Part shown: one piece after another, positions 32,330-45,046 of the stretch
Numbering within the stretch: position 1 is the stretch's first letter
Layout of the letters: each line of letters begins with the position of its first letter
From: Adenophora triphylla var. japonica
Taxonomy: Eukaryota > Streptophyta > Magnoliopsida > Asterales > Campanulaceae
DNA: 64,000 bases
Direction: 5' to 3'
NCBI GenBank assembly: GCA_022495995.1
Contig: JAFEMH010007454.1
Span: 1-64,000 of the forward strand
The notes under the pieces: generated by a model
Told to the model about the DNA's origin: nothing
What the model saw: only the letters and a program-made list of their open reading frames with translations
The model's database searches: none
Translations under genes and position numbers: made by a program

Positions 32330-33830
32330 GAATAAAAGGCTGAAAGGGAGCCTTTCCAATTAAGAAACACGTTTTTCTTAATTGGGAGGAAGCTTCTAGA
32401 TATTGCCACCTTGCATGGTTCTAGAAATGTTGAGTCACAAGGGATAATGCCGCACGGCTGCATTAGCTCGCGGTCCCTAGCCGCACAGCTTCATTGGCGA
32501 TTTCCAGACTGCCTATAAATAGAGCCCTCCTCTACCCATTTTATACAACAAAATCACCCACAAATACTCATAATACGTGAAGAAACCTCCCAAGAACAGT
32601 TGGAAGTTCAAGAAGGTGAAGAAGAAGCTCAAGAAGTCATCTCCCTCCTCCTTGAAGGCCCAAGATCAATCCTCTCCTCCTAGCTTCATCCAAAGAAGAA
32701 AAGGAAGCCATTGGTAACCTCGCACGCCCTAACCTTGCATCTTAATTGCTCTATAATTGCTCATTGCATTGCTTTTATCTTGCTTGGGACTTGGTAGATT
32801 AAAGATCATATCTTTATATTCCCCCTTCCCCTTTGCATGCATTAGGCATCATTTGCCATTAAAAATGTAGTCTTTATCCATAAAGGTGCATCCTTTGCAC
32901 CTAAAACCCCTATTTTCCAAATAAAAATGTCATCTTTATGCATCCTTTGCATATAAAAATCAAATCTTTTCAATAAAAATGCATCCTTTGCATTCAAAAT
33001 CCCTTTTCCAAGCATCATTTGCTTTAAAGATCCTATCTTTACCATAAACTAGCATCCTATGCTTTTCAAAAGACAATCTTCATGCATCCTTTGCATATTC
33101 AAACACCAATTTCTTCAAAAATGCATCATTTGCATAAAAATACAATCTTTATGCATCCTTTGCAATAAAGATCATTTCTTTAAATCAAATGCATCCTTTG
33201 CAACCCAAAAATGTCATCTTTTCATTAAAAATGTCATTTTTACATGCATTCCCCCATTCTCCCATTAGTAACCTCGGAACGGACCGGTGTAAAAGATCCT
33301 ATCTTTACATCGTTCCTTCCATAAAGGTTTCATAATTTCTTTAGAAAGGGACACCTTTGAACCCTATATCTCCGATTATCACTTAAGATGAGTATGAAGC
33401 ATCTATACGAGCTCGACCATCTTAAAGTGTAGGATTGATGGGCTAAGGACCCTCCTTTTCTAAAGAACCTCATCTTTGACTATAAAGAGAGTCATTCTCT
33501 CGATCACGCAAGTCCCGAGGTCTAAAAAAAGCGATGATCACAAGTCTAAGATGAGGACGGGATCATAATCCCGAATACATAAAATCCAAGAAATCCCGAG
33601 CGACAACCAACAAATGGTTTGTACGTCCGGAAGACGACTTGGGACATTCCCTCCTTATTTTCAAACACATGCACACAAGAAAGCACGCAAGCAAGCACGA
33701 TTAATGGGATCTTGGGAGACTTGCTCCGGCAAGGCACCTTGGGTGAACGACGATCCGTTCTTCCCAAGGGGTAACTTAACCTCCGAACCCATAAAACCTT
33801 TTTTTCAATGTTTTGAGGTAATCAAAATGG
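32330..33830 (+). mobile_element. Gypsy-1 LTR-like region with TATA and primer-site-like end
   Basis: A TATA box (TATAAATA, 32514-32521) is preceded at 32452-32498 by two CCGCACGGCTGCATT-type motifs. Near 33829-33842 the sequence TGGCGTGGCGACTCCG resembles the primer binding site of Tat/Ogre elements, which would put the LTR end at about 33828. The left edge is not defined. 31733-32329 and 32800-33300 hold no ORF with a match; the latter is rich in GCATCCTTTGCAT repeats. Confidence 0.45.
32830..33250. repeat. GCATCCTTTGCAT-rich short repeats
   Basis: At least ten imperfect copies of (T)GCATC(C/A)TTTGCA with 15-35 bp spacing, mixed with ATC(T)TTTA(T/C) words. Lies downstream of the TATA box in the LTR-like region, so it would be transcribed in its leader. 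Confidence 0.7.
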
Positions 33831-33924
33831 CGTGGCGACTCCGTTTTTTCAAATTAAACCGGATGTCTTCAAACTCGCGTGAATCCAACAATACAAAAAA
33901 TTTGGGCACACATTCACAACACCA

Positions 33925-34210
33925 TACAATGTGGTGTTCCGTTTGGAGTCAACTCTGAAACGATTTCATAGTTTTGAGATGATTGTCAAACTCTTGGCTC
34001 AAATATTCACCACCTCGATCTAATCAAAGTACTTAATAGTTTTGCCAAGTTTGTTTTGTACTTCATCTTGAAATGTTCGAAACATCTCAAACGATTCACC
34101 TTTGGACTTCATCAGATAGACATAGTCATAATAAGATAAGTCATCGGTGAATGTGATGAAACACCAAAATCCTCCCTTAGCAATGCTGCTTAATAGTCCA
34201 CAAACATCTC
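33925..34210 (-). pseudogene. Copia-2 integrase core fragment
   Basis: The minus strand reads VTFTDDLSYYDYVYLMKSKGESFEMF, then LGKTIKYF, DRGGEYLSQEF and an LTPNGTP segment. These carry two of the catalytic acidic residues of copia integrase. A stop precedes DRGGEY. The fragment is cut at its 3' side by the gypsy-1 insertion (about 33920), so the rest of pol is missing. Confidence 0.8.
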
Positions 34211-34338
34211 ATGTCTAATGACCAATAAGTCACTAGCCCTCCCACTACTTTAGTGTAGGGTGGTTTGGTCAATAATCCCAATAAATAAGATCCACATTCC
34301 TCAAATGATTCATGGTCATATGAGTCTAAAAGTCCATG

Positions 34339-34584
34339 TTAATGGAGTTTAGATATATGTTTCTTATTTATTTGACCAAGCCGGCAATGCCATATGAACG
34401 CGTTGTTCATATTATTCGGTTTAGATTTCCCATTTATATTATAGATATCTTCAATATTATTTTGTTTCTCATCATCAAGGATATGAAGACCATTCAATGA
34501 CATATGCATTACAATAAGGCATATCATTAAATAAATATAAAACTTCTTATTGAAAATAAGAAAATTATATCCTTCATCATCCAT
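34339..34584 (-). pseudogene. Copia-2 GAG-pre-integrase domain
   Basis: The 81-codon frame includes IWHCRLGQINKKHISKLH, the hallmark of the domain, preceded by MHMSLNGLHILDDEKQN. It lies just upstream (in element orientation) of the integrase core at 33925-34210. It helps position integrase and contributes its HHCC zinc site. Part of the same broken pol gene. Confidence 0.85.
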
Positions 34585-34892
34585 TTAAGAAACGGAAATA
34601 ATACTCCTACTCAAATCCGGAACGTAGTCATACTTGTTCAAAACAAGTACTACTTCCATAAGGTAAAGTGACTTCATAAGTCCCTATGGCTAATGTAGCA
34701 ACCCTTGCTCCATTCTTATGCATGGGTTTACCTTACTTTCTTTGAGTAGCTTTCTATTCTTTGTTCCTTGCACATTTAAATAAATGTGGGATCCAATCCG
34801 GTATCATATACCCAAGAACAAGAAGTCGAAAGGAAAATATCTATCATATAGATACTTGAAGTAGTAGCAATCACATTGCCCTTCTTCACCTT

Positions 34893-36780
34893 TTAGGCCT
34901 TCCTAGTAAGCCTTGCAACTTTGCTTCCAATGACAATCTTATTGCAATGATAGCAAACTGCATCCCTTTTGAGACACTTTGGGTTTAGCCTTTTCGGCTT
35001 TGCAACTTTTGTCCTAGGTTTGGCAACCTTTGCTTTACCTACTTTTCCTTCCTTTATGAACCCCTTTCTTGTGTTAACCATTAACACATTTGCGGATTGC
35101 TCCCTTTTGTATCTCATACATTAGGAATCTTCACCACAACATACATCTATTGCCTAGCTTGCACTTGGAACATTTCCTTTGTGCGGCGTGCTAGAACAAA
35201 AGCAGTTTTCATGTGTTCAAGGTTCTTCATAAGAGCCTTTAAAGATGGTGGCAAGTATAAGGCAAGCAATGCTATTAGAATCATCAACATGTTTCTAATG
35301 TTGCTCCTTATTTGCCCTTTGCAACATTTGCAGTGGGTTTAGTGGGAACGGATTCGTCAAGAACGTACACATTTACCCAAGAACCATTCTTTAGGCTTTT
35401 GATCCAATCAGAATTATTTGTATCGTTCCTTTCGAACTTTGTCCTTCATAAGGACGAATCGCAATTATCATTATGTAATGCTACTTCTACAACAAAATAT
35501 ACAAATTATATGAACACATATCAATATCAACACAATTATCATTTAAGAGCAAATAATGTATTTTACAAATACTCCCACTAAATCATACACCTTCCAATGC
35601 AAATAAGCATAATATGCATTAATTGGCTAAGATCCAACTTTAATTTAATCTCAAGTACGCTATGGCGCACCGCTCAAGATTAAATTAATTAGGTAGAAAA
35701 CATCAATCATATCGTATATGACTCATAGATCTTTTATGAAATTTATTTAAGACATCATATGTCTAAGCGTATTTTAATCTCATCTTATGCATTGGGTCCA
35801 AAACCATTTTGATAACCCAATTAAGTTCATCCACTTTAAACGTATAGGAACCACCATTTCCTCATCTTGCTCGCAAACGGAATAGAATCAAAGCACCTTG
35901 CTATGGCAAGCCCACCCAAAACTATCCGAGTGGTCTCAAGTGTTTTAATCATGGATTGGCATAAATAACTTAAAAGTTAAATGAAGGTTCTTTAAAGTAG
36001 ATTATAAGCATATCAACAAAGATAATCATAATTGTGCACCAGGTAAGTTCCCAAGAAAATAGGTGAGCCACAAGGACTGCTTAAGTACCAAATCTTCCTT
36101 CGACAGAACTCTCCTAGTCATGCACAATTATAATATCAATTTGAATGCAACATAATCAATACTTTGTATACTGACTTGTTTCTCATAAACAATCAGATCC
36201 TTCAAATTTTGCGTATACTGACTTGTTTCTCATAAACAATCAGAAAACCAAAATTTAACGTTTCAACTAAACATTTAAGAAATCACAATTCAATGGTTCA
36301 ACTAAACATCTAATAAAATTCTTAACACTTAAGAACAAATAATTCATGCATCGCAACAATTAATAAAAACACATTTAAATTAATTAAGCATGCATAAACA
36401 ATGAATTAATCTAGCATAGCCCTATAAACTTAATTTATGGCATCCAGATTAAGACATTAAACATCTCAGATTACAAACATAATCACAAATTAGCAGAAAA
36501 AATTATCAAACTGATTCGTGCCCAGATTGGCTAGTTATGTCGCGCGGCGCCATCAGCCAGTTGGCTAGATCTGTCGCGTGACATACCAAGCCCAACTACC
36601 AGATTTTCTCCTCGTGGCCAACTCTCTCGCACGACTTGAGTTGCCAGTTTGGCAGATTTTCTGAAACAGCTTTTACAGATTTAATTCAGCATAATCAGAA
36701 GACGATTTTCACATTGTTTCACATAAACAATAAACATTCTATAGCATACAAAACATGCAATAAGCATATAAACAATTTAT
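34893..36780 (-). pseudogene. Copia-2 gag region, mostly decayed
   Basis: 34893-35117 is a lysine-rich piece (GKVAKPRTKVAKPKRLNPKC) followed by CYHCNKI, the first half of a zinc knuckle. This fits the C-terminal end of Gag. Upstream to 36780 only short broken frames remain. At about 36170-36240 a 50 bp stretch is repeated twice in tandem. The leader part (36525-36650) carries TGTCGCGCGGC-type motifs also found in the LTR. Confidence 0.6.
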
Positions 36781-36824
36781 ATCTTAATTCTAGCATGTTA
36801 ATTCAAACTTAACCATACGAACGG

Positions 36825-36837
36825 GGCTCTGATACCA
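36825..36837 (-). promoter_or_regulatory. Primer binding site of copia-2 (initiator tRNA-Met type)
   Basis: The minus strand reads TGGTATCAGAGCC one base after the inner end of the LTR at 36839. It is the same primer type as in copia-1. Confidence 0.9.
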
Positions 36838-36838
36838 C

Positions 36839-38206
36839 TATTGGGTTTTATGGGTCCATGCGCAGCGGAATAAGCATCTAAATAACACAAAACCCAAAGC
36901 CCTAAGATCCGTTCTATACGATTAAATTGAATTCCTATGAGATAGTATTTACCAACCTTTATTGCTTTCCGGTCTTGAGCTATCGAACAATTTATCGGTG
37001 TGATTTTGAATCACAATCTTCGATCTTCAAAACCTTTGAACCTTCAGATTGCTTTGGACAATTTGAACTCTGGGCCTTGATCGTCGTACGAGCGAAGACC
37101 CTCTAGTAGTATCCACACGTTAGAATGAACCAAGAACAGTTCTTGAGAATTGCTAGATTCTTAAACCTATGGAAGAAATATTGAGAAACCTTTTTTTGTG
37201 ATTTTCTCTCTTGAAAATTCGGCTCAATTTCGGCTGTTTACAGACTCATATTTATACTAATTTCGTATCAGAGTTTGTGCCCTAATCAAATTAGAAAACA
37301 AGTGTAAACCGCCTCTGTGGCTAGTTGTGTCGCGCGGCAAAACATGCTATATGGCCAGTTTTGTCGCGCTACTATCAGGAACTTTCAATCATTTCTTCCT
37401 TTGGTTTAACCAATTCATTCTAGATGTGTGTGACCCAATAGGATTATATTATGTTGGCAATGAGCTCGATCATATCGACCCTCATAAGACATAAGCGGAC
37501 TCTAGCAAGCCATTATGTCTACCCAAATAATATAACGTAAGAGTTCACGTTTCCAATGGTACACTTCCATTTCTCCCTTTGTCTCACTATGTTATATTGA
37601 ACACAAGTCATGGTCCACGTCAACTTGTATTTGTTCAATGCTTTCTCGATCTTGAGTATAATGATAGTCCAATCATATTGGGGTGTGGCCACACGCTTTC
37701 ATCATTATCACTCATCGAGGGGCCCAAGCAAAACATCTCTCTTTCGAGGGACAAATTCCATCTTGACTTATCATCCTTTCCATCATGAATCCGATCATGC
37801 CAAAGATAGCCTTTATAAATATCGTGTTAAGATATCGTTTGACTAAAATCAAACATGACTTTCATCATAAATAAGGTCATGATAACCTCAGGTCTAGGGA
37901 CTAAATGAAGTGACCATATGAGATTTAATTATGACATTTGACCATGACATAAATCTCATACGGGTCAAGTCCAGTCACTTGTTCTCTAACAAGTACCCAT
38001 AATTTCAATGTGCATCTCTATGCATATAATCATCATATGATTATCCATTGACAATTATACTAATTATTCTGTTTATAATCAGGGACGGAGATTATTACAA
38101 TAAATATGCAAACTATATAATAATCAAATAATAAACTTAAACGATAAATATGATACATAACGGTTTTCAGTTAAACATAACTAAAGCCTAGGGCATTACA
38201 CCAACA
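36839..38206 (-). mobile_element. Copia-2 5' LTR (1368 bp)
   Basis: Bounded by the primer site on one side and the GTAAT duplication on the other; the outer end reads CCAACA. On the minus strand a TATA-like stretch (about 37247-37256) is preceded by TGTCGCGC motifs (37315-37372). The left 820 bp match the truncated LTR at 13781. Confidence 0.9.
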
Positions 38207-38474
38207 GTAATTACAATGACTCATCGTGAGTAATGCATTGTTGTAGTCTCACTATTTATAATGTACATCAGTCCTATCTAGGGTGTATTGATTTATACAA
38301 ACTAAGAAAAGGATAAGACAAATAATAAACTAATATTCTAGCAACTATCTATATTCTAGCTAACATGCACTGAATATATCTAAACTATATAGCTAGTACA
38401 TGTATTTACTGAATCCTTAGCCAAGGACTGTGCATGTATGATCCTAAGAGGCCATCATTTATGTATCGCTTTCT
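38207..38474 (-). mobile_element. Copia-1 5' LTR, outer part
   Basis: Continues the LTR cut at 13780. Its right part (38345-38470) matches 10590-10668 plus 12041-12097 without the solo LTR, so it is the undisturbed partner. A minus-strand TATA (TATAAATA) lies near 38250-38260. 38475-38710 is unassigned sequence without ORFs. Confidence 0.75.
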
Positions 38475-38715
38475 CCTTGGCTATTATGTCATACATATGG
38501 TGAGCTACAACAATCGTTAAATAGCCTTACATATCTAGGTTAAGAGATAATTGAGCATGCCATAACGTGGTTAGGATCTCATATAGGCCTTTGTGGCCCT
38601 GACCTGTAAATGGACCTTTATGAGCTTTTAAAATATCTTTTAGGCCATTGACACTAGTTAGTTCTCTATACAGAACATTATACACAACTTACTAACATCA
38701 TTTACAGTTGTTATA

Positions 38716-40647
38716 TGATAAGTGACTATTATATAGTCATTTATCCCATTATTTATCAATCATTTTCTTAGTTTTTAGTATCATTTAGTTTGCATTTAGG
38801 TTATTTTAGCTTCTTTTATCATATATCTTCGATTTTATGCTTTTGGTAGATTTTATGCTCTTAAACAGGTTTTAGAGTCAAATTATGATCAAATTGGAGC
38901 ATTGGAAATAATCATGTGTCAAAGCCATGGAGGGACAACATCAAAATAAGCATAAAGACCAAAATCCAGCCAGCACGGCCGTGCTCTTCACATAGGAGCG
39001 GCCGTGCACTTGTCCATTTCCAGGCCAAAATTGGCCCCAAAATCTTTGAAGTGGCCGAGTCTTGAAAAGAGGAGTGGCCATGCAAACCAGGCGGAGCGGC
39101 CGTGCAGCCAAAGGAGGAGCGGCCGTGCACAATGCCCAGTTCAAACTAATTTTTGGCGCCAAGATCGCACGGCCGTGCAGTTCCCTTGACTCGGTCATGC
39201 AGTCGTTGTACCAGTTCCAAAAAGGCACCTTTTGAAGGCACCACTTTGAAGAGTCCCAACCCTTAGCATAGATGTCGATATAAAAAGCCTTTGTACTCAG
39301 TTTAGATCATCCAGAGAGGATCAGAACATACTTAGAATAGATAGCAAAAATACTCTAGCAATTTATACACGGTATTCAAAGTGTATCAATGATTAGTGAC
39401 AAGTCCTTGTATACTTTTGAAGATTGTGAATGCAATAGAAGATATCTTCCAGCCATTGTTTCTCTTTTATTATAAATAAGTATCTCTTCTCTTATTTTTA
39501 TTTCTATTCTTTTTATTATAATTTCAATGGTTTGAGTAATCCTCCATTTCTCGGAGTTGAAAATTCAATAATTTATATTTATGCTTCTTTTACATGTCAT
39601 TTCAATTCTCTTCTTATTAATCTTAATGCTTGCAATTAGGGAGACGTCCTTAGTTGTATAACCTTAGTTGATCAAGTGAAAAACATTGATTAGCGGAACT
39701 CTAAGAATTGAACTAGGTCAATAAATCACGGAAAGTAATTTAAAGATCTAGGGATGATCCTTTAGTGGAGAATACGTGAGAATGATTAGACTTAATGGAT
39801 TTTGATTTATACGGTACCCTCGAGAGGTGAGTTGGATTCCCGTTCGTGACAGACGGGATTACACTAAACCGGACCCTCGAGAGAAAGGCCGGTGAGTCTT
39901 AAAATACATGTGCTAGGCCTTCACCCATTAGTAGTCAGCACAACTTAGCGTATCATCCTTGAATTTTGGCACTTTATCTTAAAACAATTTCTTCATATTA
40001 TTCTTGAATTGCCTGCAAATATAAAGACGTTCATATTTGTAGAACCCTATAGTTAATCGAGAGAAGTACCTAGCGGAGAATCTTGATTAGCCGAACCATA
40101 TGAAGAAACTGGGTTCCATTGATCACGAGAGTAGTTCAACGGCCTAGGGGTGTTCTTTGAATGGAAAGTACGTTGACTTTCGATCTTAATGGATTCTTAC
40201 TAATTGTGATTAGCTAGAGATAAGCCGGAATACCCGTTGGTGACAGGGCGGGAATACCATAAACGGAAATCTCAAAGAGTTAGGACATAATTAGTGAAGG
40301 ATACAACGCTACTGTCTTGACCGTGAGCGGTAGTGTAAGCCTAATGTACCATCCTTGTTATTTTGATGAAAGCCTTTATCTAAAGCATGATTACTTGATG
40401 AATATATGTTGTTCAATCCCGAGAATACTTTTATTATTTGTTAGAGTAGTTTCTGTTTCTTCCTAATATTTTCTCTTACCAATTCATATCTTTTCCCCCA
40501 ATTATTTTATCTATATATCTATATAAAGACGAATATCATCTAAAGTAAACCCTGTCTCTGTGAGATCAACCCGTACTTGCACCCGCTATATTGCAATAGC
40601 CCGTGCGCTTGCGAATTTTAAATAAACCGTTAGGTTTCGACCGAACA
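38716..40647 (+). mobile_element. Solo LTR, 1932 bp, target duplication TTATA
   Basis: TG..CA ends with exact TTATA duplications (38711-38715, 40648-40652). A TATA box (GATATAAAAAG, 39277-39287) is preceded by about seven GCGGCCGTGC-type motifs (38975-39185). The 3' part has the AGATCAACCCGTACTTGC pattern of long gypsy-type LTRs. No internal genes. Confidence 0.9.
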
Positions 40648-40652
40648 TTATA

Positions 40653-42562
40653 CAGAACTTATTCAAACACAAATACATTAAATATAAGCTTTACTTGCTG
40701 ATTCATATTTTCATAAAACATTACATATAATCAAAACAAATGACTAAACCCATGTAGAGAGATTACTAACTTCATTCAAGTGGGGTAAAGTGAACTATGA
40801 AATGAACCAAGATGATACTAACATGGAGAACCCTTCAACAGGAGAACTATAGCAACTTCAGCTTAAGTGAATGGAAAGAGATCAGCCAAGCAAGAGCTTT
40901 GGCGAATAGATTCAAAAAGGCCAAAATACGTTTACCCTTTCAAAGTATTAATTGATTTCCACTTTACACCCTCGTTTGAAAAGTCGATCTGTTTGGTACC
41001 TAAACTTTCAAATTGTACCACTTTGCCCCTGACACTAATGAACGTTAGAAAAGTTAACGTAATAGGTCATGTGCCGAGCTCATGATGACAAATGGGCTAG
41101 TTTATAATGTTTATTAGTTTTTAAGGGGTTAAATGCAAAGTTTTAAATATAAAGTGCTAAAAATTTATTTCTTTTTCCAAAATAATTAACATTTTCTTAA
41201 ATAATTAATATTTCCTGAAAATAATTTTTTTTAATTTTTATGTTAATTTTTTTTTTGTATTTTTATTGTAAAAAAGATTATCTTCGTAATATCATATATT
41301 AACATTATCTTAAATAATTAATGTTTTTAGAAAAAATATATTTTTTAAATAGGAATAAAAATAAAAAATAGAGAATATTATAAATCGAAAAAAAGTATAT
41401 TAAATGAAACATTATAAGTTTTTTTTTATTTTTAAAAATTATTTTATTTTTAAAAATTATTTTAGTTTGTTTTTCCAAAATAAATACGATTTTCTTAAGA
41501 AAAATCAAAGTTTTATTTGTTTCGTTAGATATTTGTTAAGATTTGTAACATTTTTTTGACGGTGAGTGGGACAAAAATAGAGTAAACTGCTTTTTTGCCC
41601 CACGTATTATTGCAGAATATCAATTTAACACCTGTAACGCGAAAACAACAAATGTGCCATGCGTACTATTGATTTAATTGCAAAAGTAACCAATGAATTA
41701 ATGATCCGTCAGAAATTTAATGGACATCGCCAAGTCAACAAATAATTGACTAATTGTGGCTTAGTTGGATGCTGACTGATTGATTGCTTGAAAAAAAAAA
41801 TTAGATTAATCAACACCAAATAGAAAGATTAGGAAAGAAAAAAAGGAAAATAAAAACAAAAATACATAATTATTGTAGATTTTGATGATAAAGCAAGATG
41901 GATATAACAACCACATAATCATCAGTATACGTATACGATCAATAACCAAATGCAAAAATAGAGCTACCAGGACTAAGACGAATTTTGGTGTTTGGTGGCA
42001 GCTGTCGCGATTGATGAGTAATAAGATTCACAATGGATAATTCAGAACCACCTTCATAATAATATTTAATTAACAAAAGCAAACCATTACATTAACCACG
42101 AATATAAGAACTAGATCTAACATTAGAATTTGAAGAAGAACCATACTTGAAATGGGTTTCATAAATTGGGACTGGGACCGCCATTGACATTGTTATTGCG
42201 AAATTCAATGAAAATAAAGGAGGAATTGTGCGTGAAAATAGCTTTTTTGGTAGTTTGAAGGCAGTTGAGATGAAATTGCCTATTGAGAAATTGACGGTCA
42301 GAGATGAGGGTTATTCATTGCTTACAAACGCACCTGAAACGGCCGATACTTTTGACGGGGATGAGGGAGAGTATGTCGTTAATTAGTTTCGGTGACATAT
42401 AGACTCTGGCGGGCGCCACTCTCTTTTCAGTCATGTTAATAATGGCATCCAATGGTCTAAATTATGAAAAAGATTGAATATTTTTTATTTGAGCAATACA
42501 GAATAAAACGGGGAAAAAATGAGAGAATCTTGAGGTCGTGACTTGCCATTTTCTTCCTTTCA
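40653..42562. other. Non-coding, with possible MULE end fragments
   Basis: No supported gene. 40910-41080 (ACCCTTTCAAAGTATT.., TTTGCCCCTGACAC) and 41590-41740 (TTTTTGCCCCACGTATT..) resemble the ends of non-autonomous Mutator-like elements, but no partner ends are found. 41130-41560 is very AT-rich. Confidence 0.35.
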
Positions 42563-42670
42563 CACTACAAGAAAAAAACAGGGCAACTGAAACGGAGTTT
42601 TTCAATAGAATTGAAATCAGTTTCTGAACATGGCAACTTAAACGGAATTTTGCAACCGAATTGAAATCAG

Positions 42671-43380
42671 TTTCAGAGTAAAAAGTGCTCATTGAAAATT
42701 GACGTGCACAATTAATATTTCAACTCATTTTGCAATGGAAAACCATTTTGTCTCTTCATGTTTCGGGATTGCACCGGTTTTTGAAACAGATGAACTTCTG
42801 TTTCAATTTTCTATTTCAATTTCAGTTGCATTTTGCAACTGAATTGAAATCAGTTTCAGAGTAAAAAGTGCTCGTTGAAAATTGACATGCATAATTAATA
42901 TTGCAACTCATATTGCAATGGAAAACCATTTTGTCGCTTCATGTTTCGGGATTTAACGATTTTTGAAATAGATGAACTTCTGTTTCAATTTTCTGTTTCA
43001 ATTTCAGTTGCATTTTGCAACTGAATTGAAATCAGTTTCAGAGTAAAAAGTGCCATTGAAAATTGACGTGCACAATTATTTTTGCAACTCATATTGCAAT
43101 GGAAAACTATTTTGTCGCTTCATGTTTCGGGGAAAAAGTTGGAGGGAAGAATGCCGCTTAATTTTGCAATGGTTTTTGAAACATATGAACTTATGTTTCA
43201 ATTTTCTGTTTCAATTTCAGTTGCATTTTGCAACCGAATTGAAATCAGTTTCAGAGTAAAAAGTGCTCATTGAAAATTGACGTGCACAATTAACTTTGCA
43301 ACTCATATTGCAATGAAAAACCATTTTGTCGATTCATGTTCCGGGGGAAAAATTGGAGGGAAGAATGCCGCTTAGTTTTG
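42671..43380. repeat. 180-214 bp tandem repeat, about 3.7 copies
   Basis: Units start with CAGTTTCAGAGTAAAAAGTG near 42671, 42851, 43033 and 43247. They contain inverted CAATTTTC..GAAATTG-type words, as expected for subterminal CACTA repeats. Confidence 0.85.
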
Positions 43381-45046
43381 GATAAATAAAACTATTTGAG
43401 ATATTAGTTAGTAGTGAAATTTTTTCCAAAAACTTATATAAAAAAAAGTTAAGAATTTTAAAAGAAATGAATGTATATAATAGAAAAAAGAGGGATGGAC
43501 AATAGCATTTACTTTTTTATTTTTTTTTGATAAATAAATCTATTTGAGATGTTAGTTAGTAGTGAAATTTTTTACAAAAAAGTTATTTAAAATTGTTAAT
43601 AATTTTTAAAGAAATGAATGTATATAATAGAACAAAGAGTGAAGGACAATAGCATTTACTTTTTTAATTTTTTAATTTTTTTTTTTTGGATAAATAAAAC
43701 TATTTGAGATATTAGTTAGTAGTGAAATTTTTTACAAAAAGTTATATAAAAAAGTTAAGAATTTTTAAAGAAATGAATGTATATAATAGAAAAAAGAGGG
43801 ACGGACAATAGCATTTACTTTTTTAATTGTTTATTGGATAAATAAAACTATTTGATGTGTTAGTTAGTAGTGATTTTTTTTTACAAAAAGTTATATAAAA
43901 AGTTAAGAATTTTTAAAGAAATGAATGTATATAATAGAAAAAAGAGGGACGGACAATAGCATTTACTGTTTTAATTTTTTTAATTTTATTTTTGGATGAA
44001 TAAAACTATTTGAGATGCTAGTTAGCAATGAATTTTTTTACAAAAAGTTATATATAAAAAGTTAAGAATTTTTAAAGAAATGAATGTATATAATAGAAAA
44101 AAGAGGGACGGACAATAACATTAACTTTTTTTAATTTTTTTTATTGGATAAATAAAAATATTTGAGATGTTAGTTAGTATTGAAATTTTTTACAAAAAGC
44201 TATATAAAGAAAGTTAAGAATTTTTAAAGAAATAAAAATATATAATAGAAAAGGGACGGAGAATAGCATATATACTTTTTTATTTTTTTTGGATAAATAA
44301 AACTATTTGAGATATTGATTAGAAGTGAATTTTTTTACAAAACGTTATATAAAAAAGTTAAGAATTTTTAAAAAAATAAAAGTATATAATAGAAGAGGGA
44401 CATACAATAACATATATACTTTTTAAATTTTTTTATATTTTTTTTGGATAAATTAAACTATTTGAGTTGTTGGTTAGTAGTGAAATTTTTTACAAAAAGT
44501 TAAATAAAAAAATTTAAGAATTTTTAAAGAAATGAATGTATATAACAGAAAAAAGAGGGGCGGACAATAGTATTTACTGTTTTATTTTTTTTTAATTTTA
44601 TTTTTGGATAAATAAAACTATTTGAGATGTTAGTTAGTAGTGATTTTTTTTACCAAAATTTATATAAAAAAGTTAAGAATTTTTAAAGAAATGAATGTAT
44701 ATAATAGACAAAAGAGGGACGGACAGTAGCATTTACTTTTTTTAATTTTTTTAAATTTTTTGTTGGATAAATAAAAATATTTGAGATGTTAGTTAGTAGT
44801 GAAATTTTTTATAAAAAGTTATATAAAAAAAGTTAAGAATTTTTAAAGAAATAAAAGTATATAATAGAAGAAGGACGGACAATAGCAGTTATACTTTTTT
44901 AATTTTTGTATATTTTTTTTGATAAATAAAATTATTTGAGATGTTGGTTAGTAGTGAATTTTTTTACAAAAAGTTATATAAAAAAAGTTAAGAATTTTTA
45001 AAGAAATAAAAGTATATAATAGAAGAGGGACGGACAATAGCATATA

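Larger units (their letters stand above)
18800..33920 (+). mobile_element. Tat-lineage gypsy element 1, decayed
   Basis: Plus-strand remnants in order: gag-related (18800-20100), protease (20154-20369), RT (22080-22780), RNase H (23000-23700) and integrase (23923-25082). Two antisense gene regions (25567-30259), a hairpin tandem array (30605-31732) and an LTR-like region (about 32330-33830) follow. Extra antisense ORFs between pol and the 3' LTR are a known feature of Tat/Ogre-type elements. The 5' LTR is missing and no target duplication was found. Confidence 0.75.
13781..38206 (-). mobile_element. Copia-2 element, filled with nested insertions
   Basis: The outer ends are LTR ends TGTTGGG (13781) and CCAACA (38206), flanked by exact GTAAT duplications. 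LTRs of one family lie at 13781-14605 (3' LTR, truncated) and 36839-38206 (5' LTR, full). A primer site at 36825-36837 and gag/integrase remnants at 33925-36780 are on the minus strand. Everything between about 14606 and 33920 was inserted or rearranged later: a copia gag piece, a CACTA end, a LINE ORF1 and a Tat gypsy element. Confidence 0.8.

Noticed and set aside
41590..42430. Possible second gene-carrying MULE
   Set aside because: Only one end-like sequence, no inverse partner and no target duplication.
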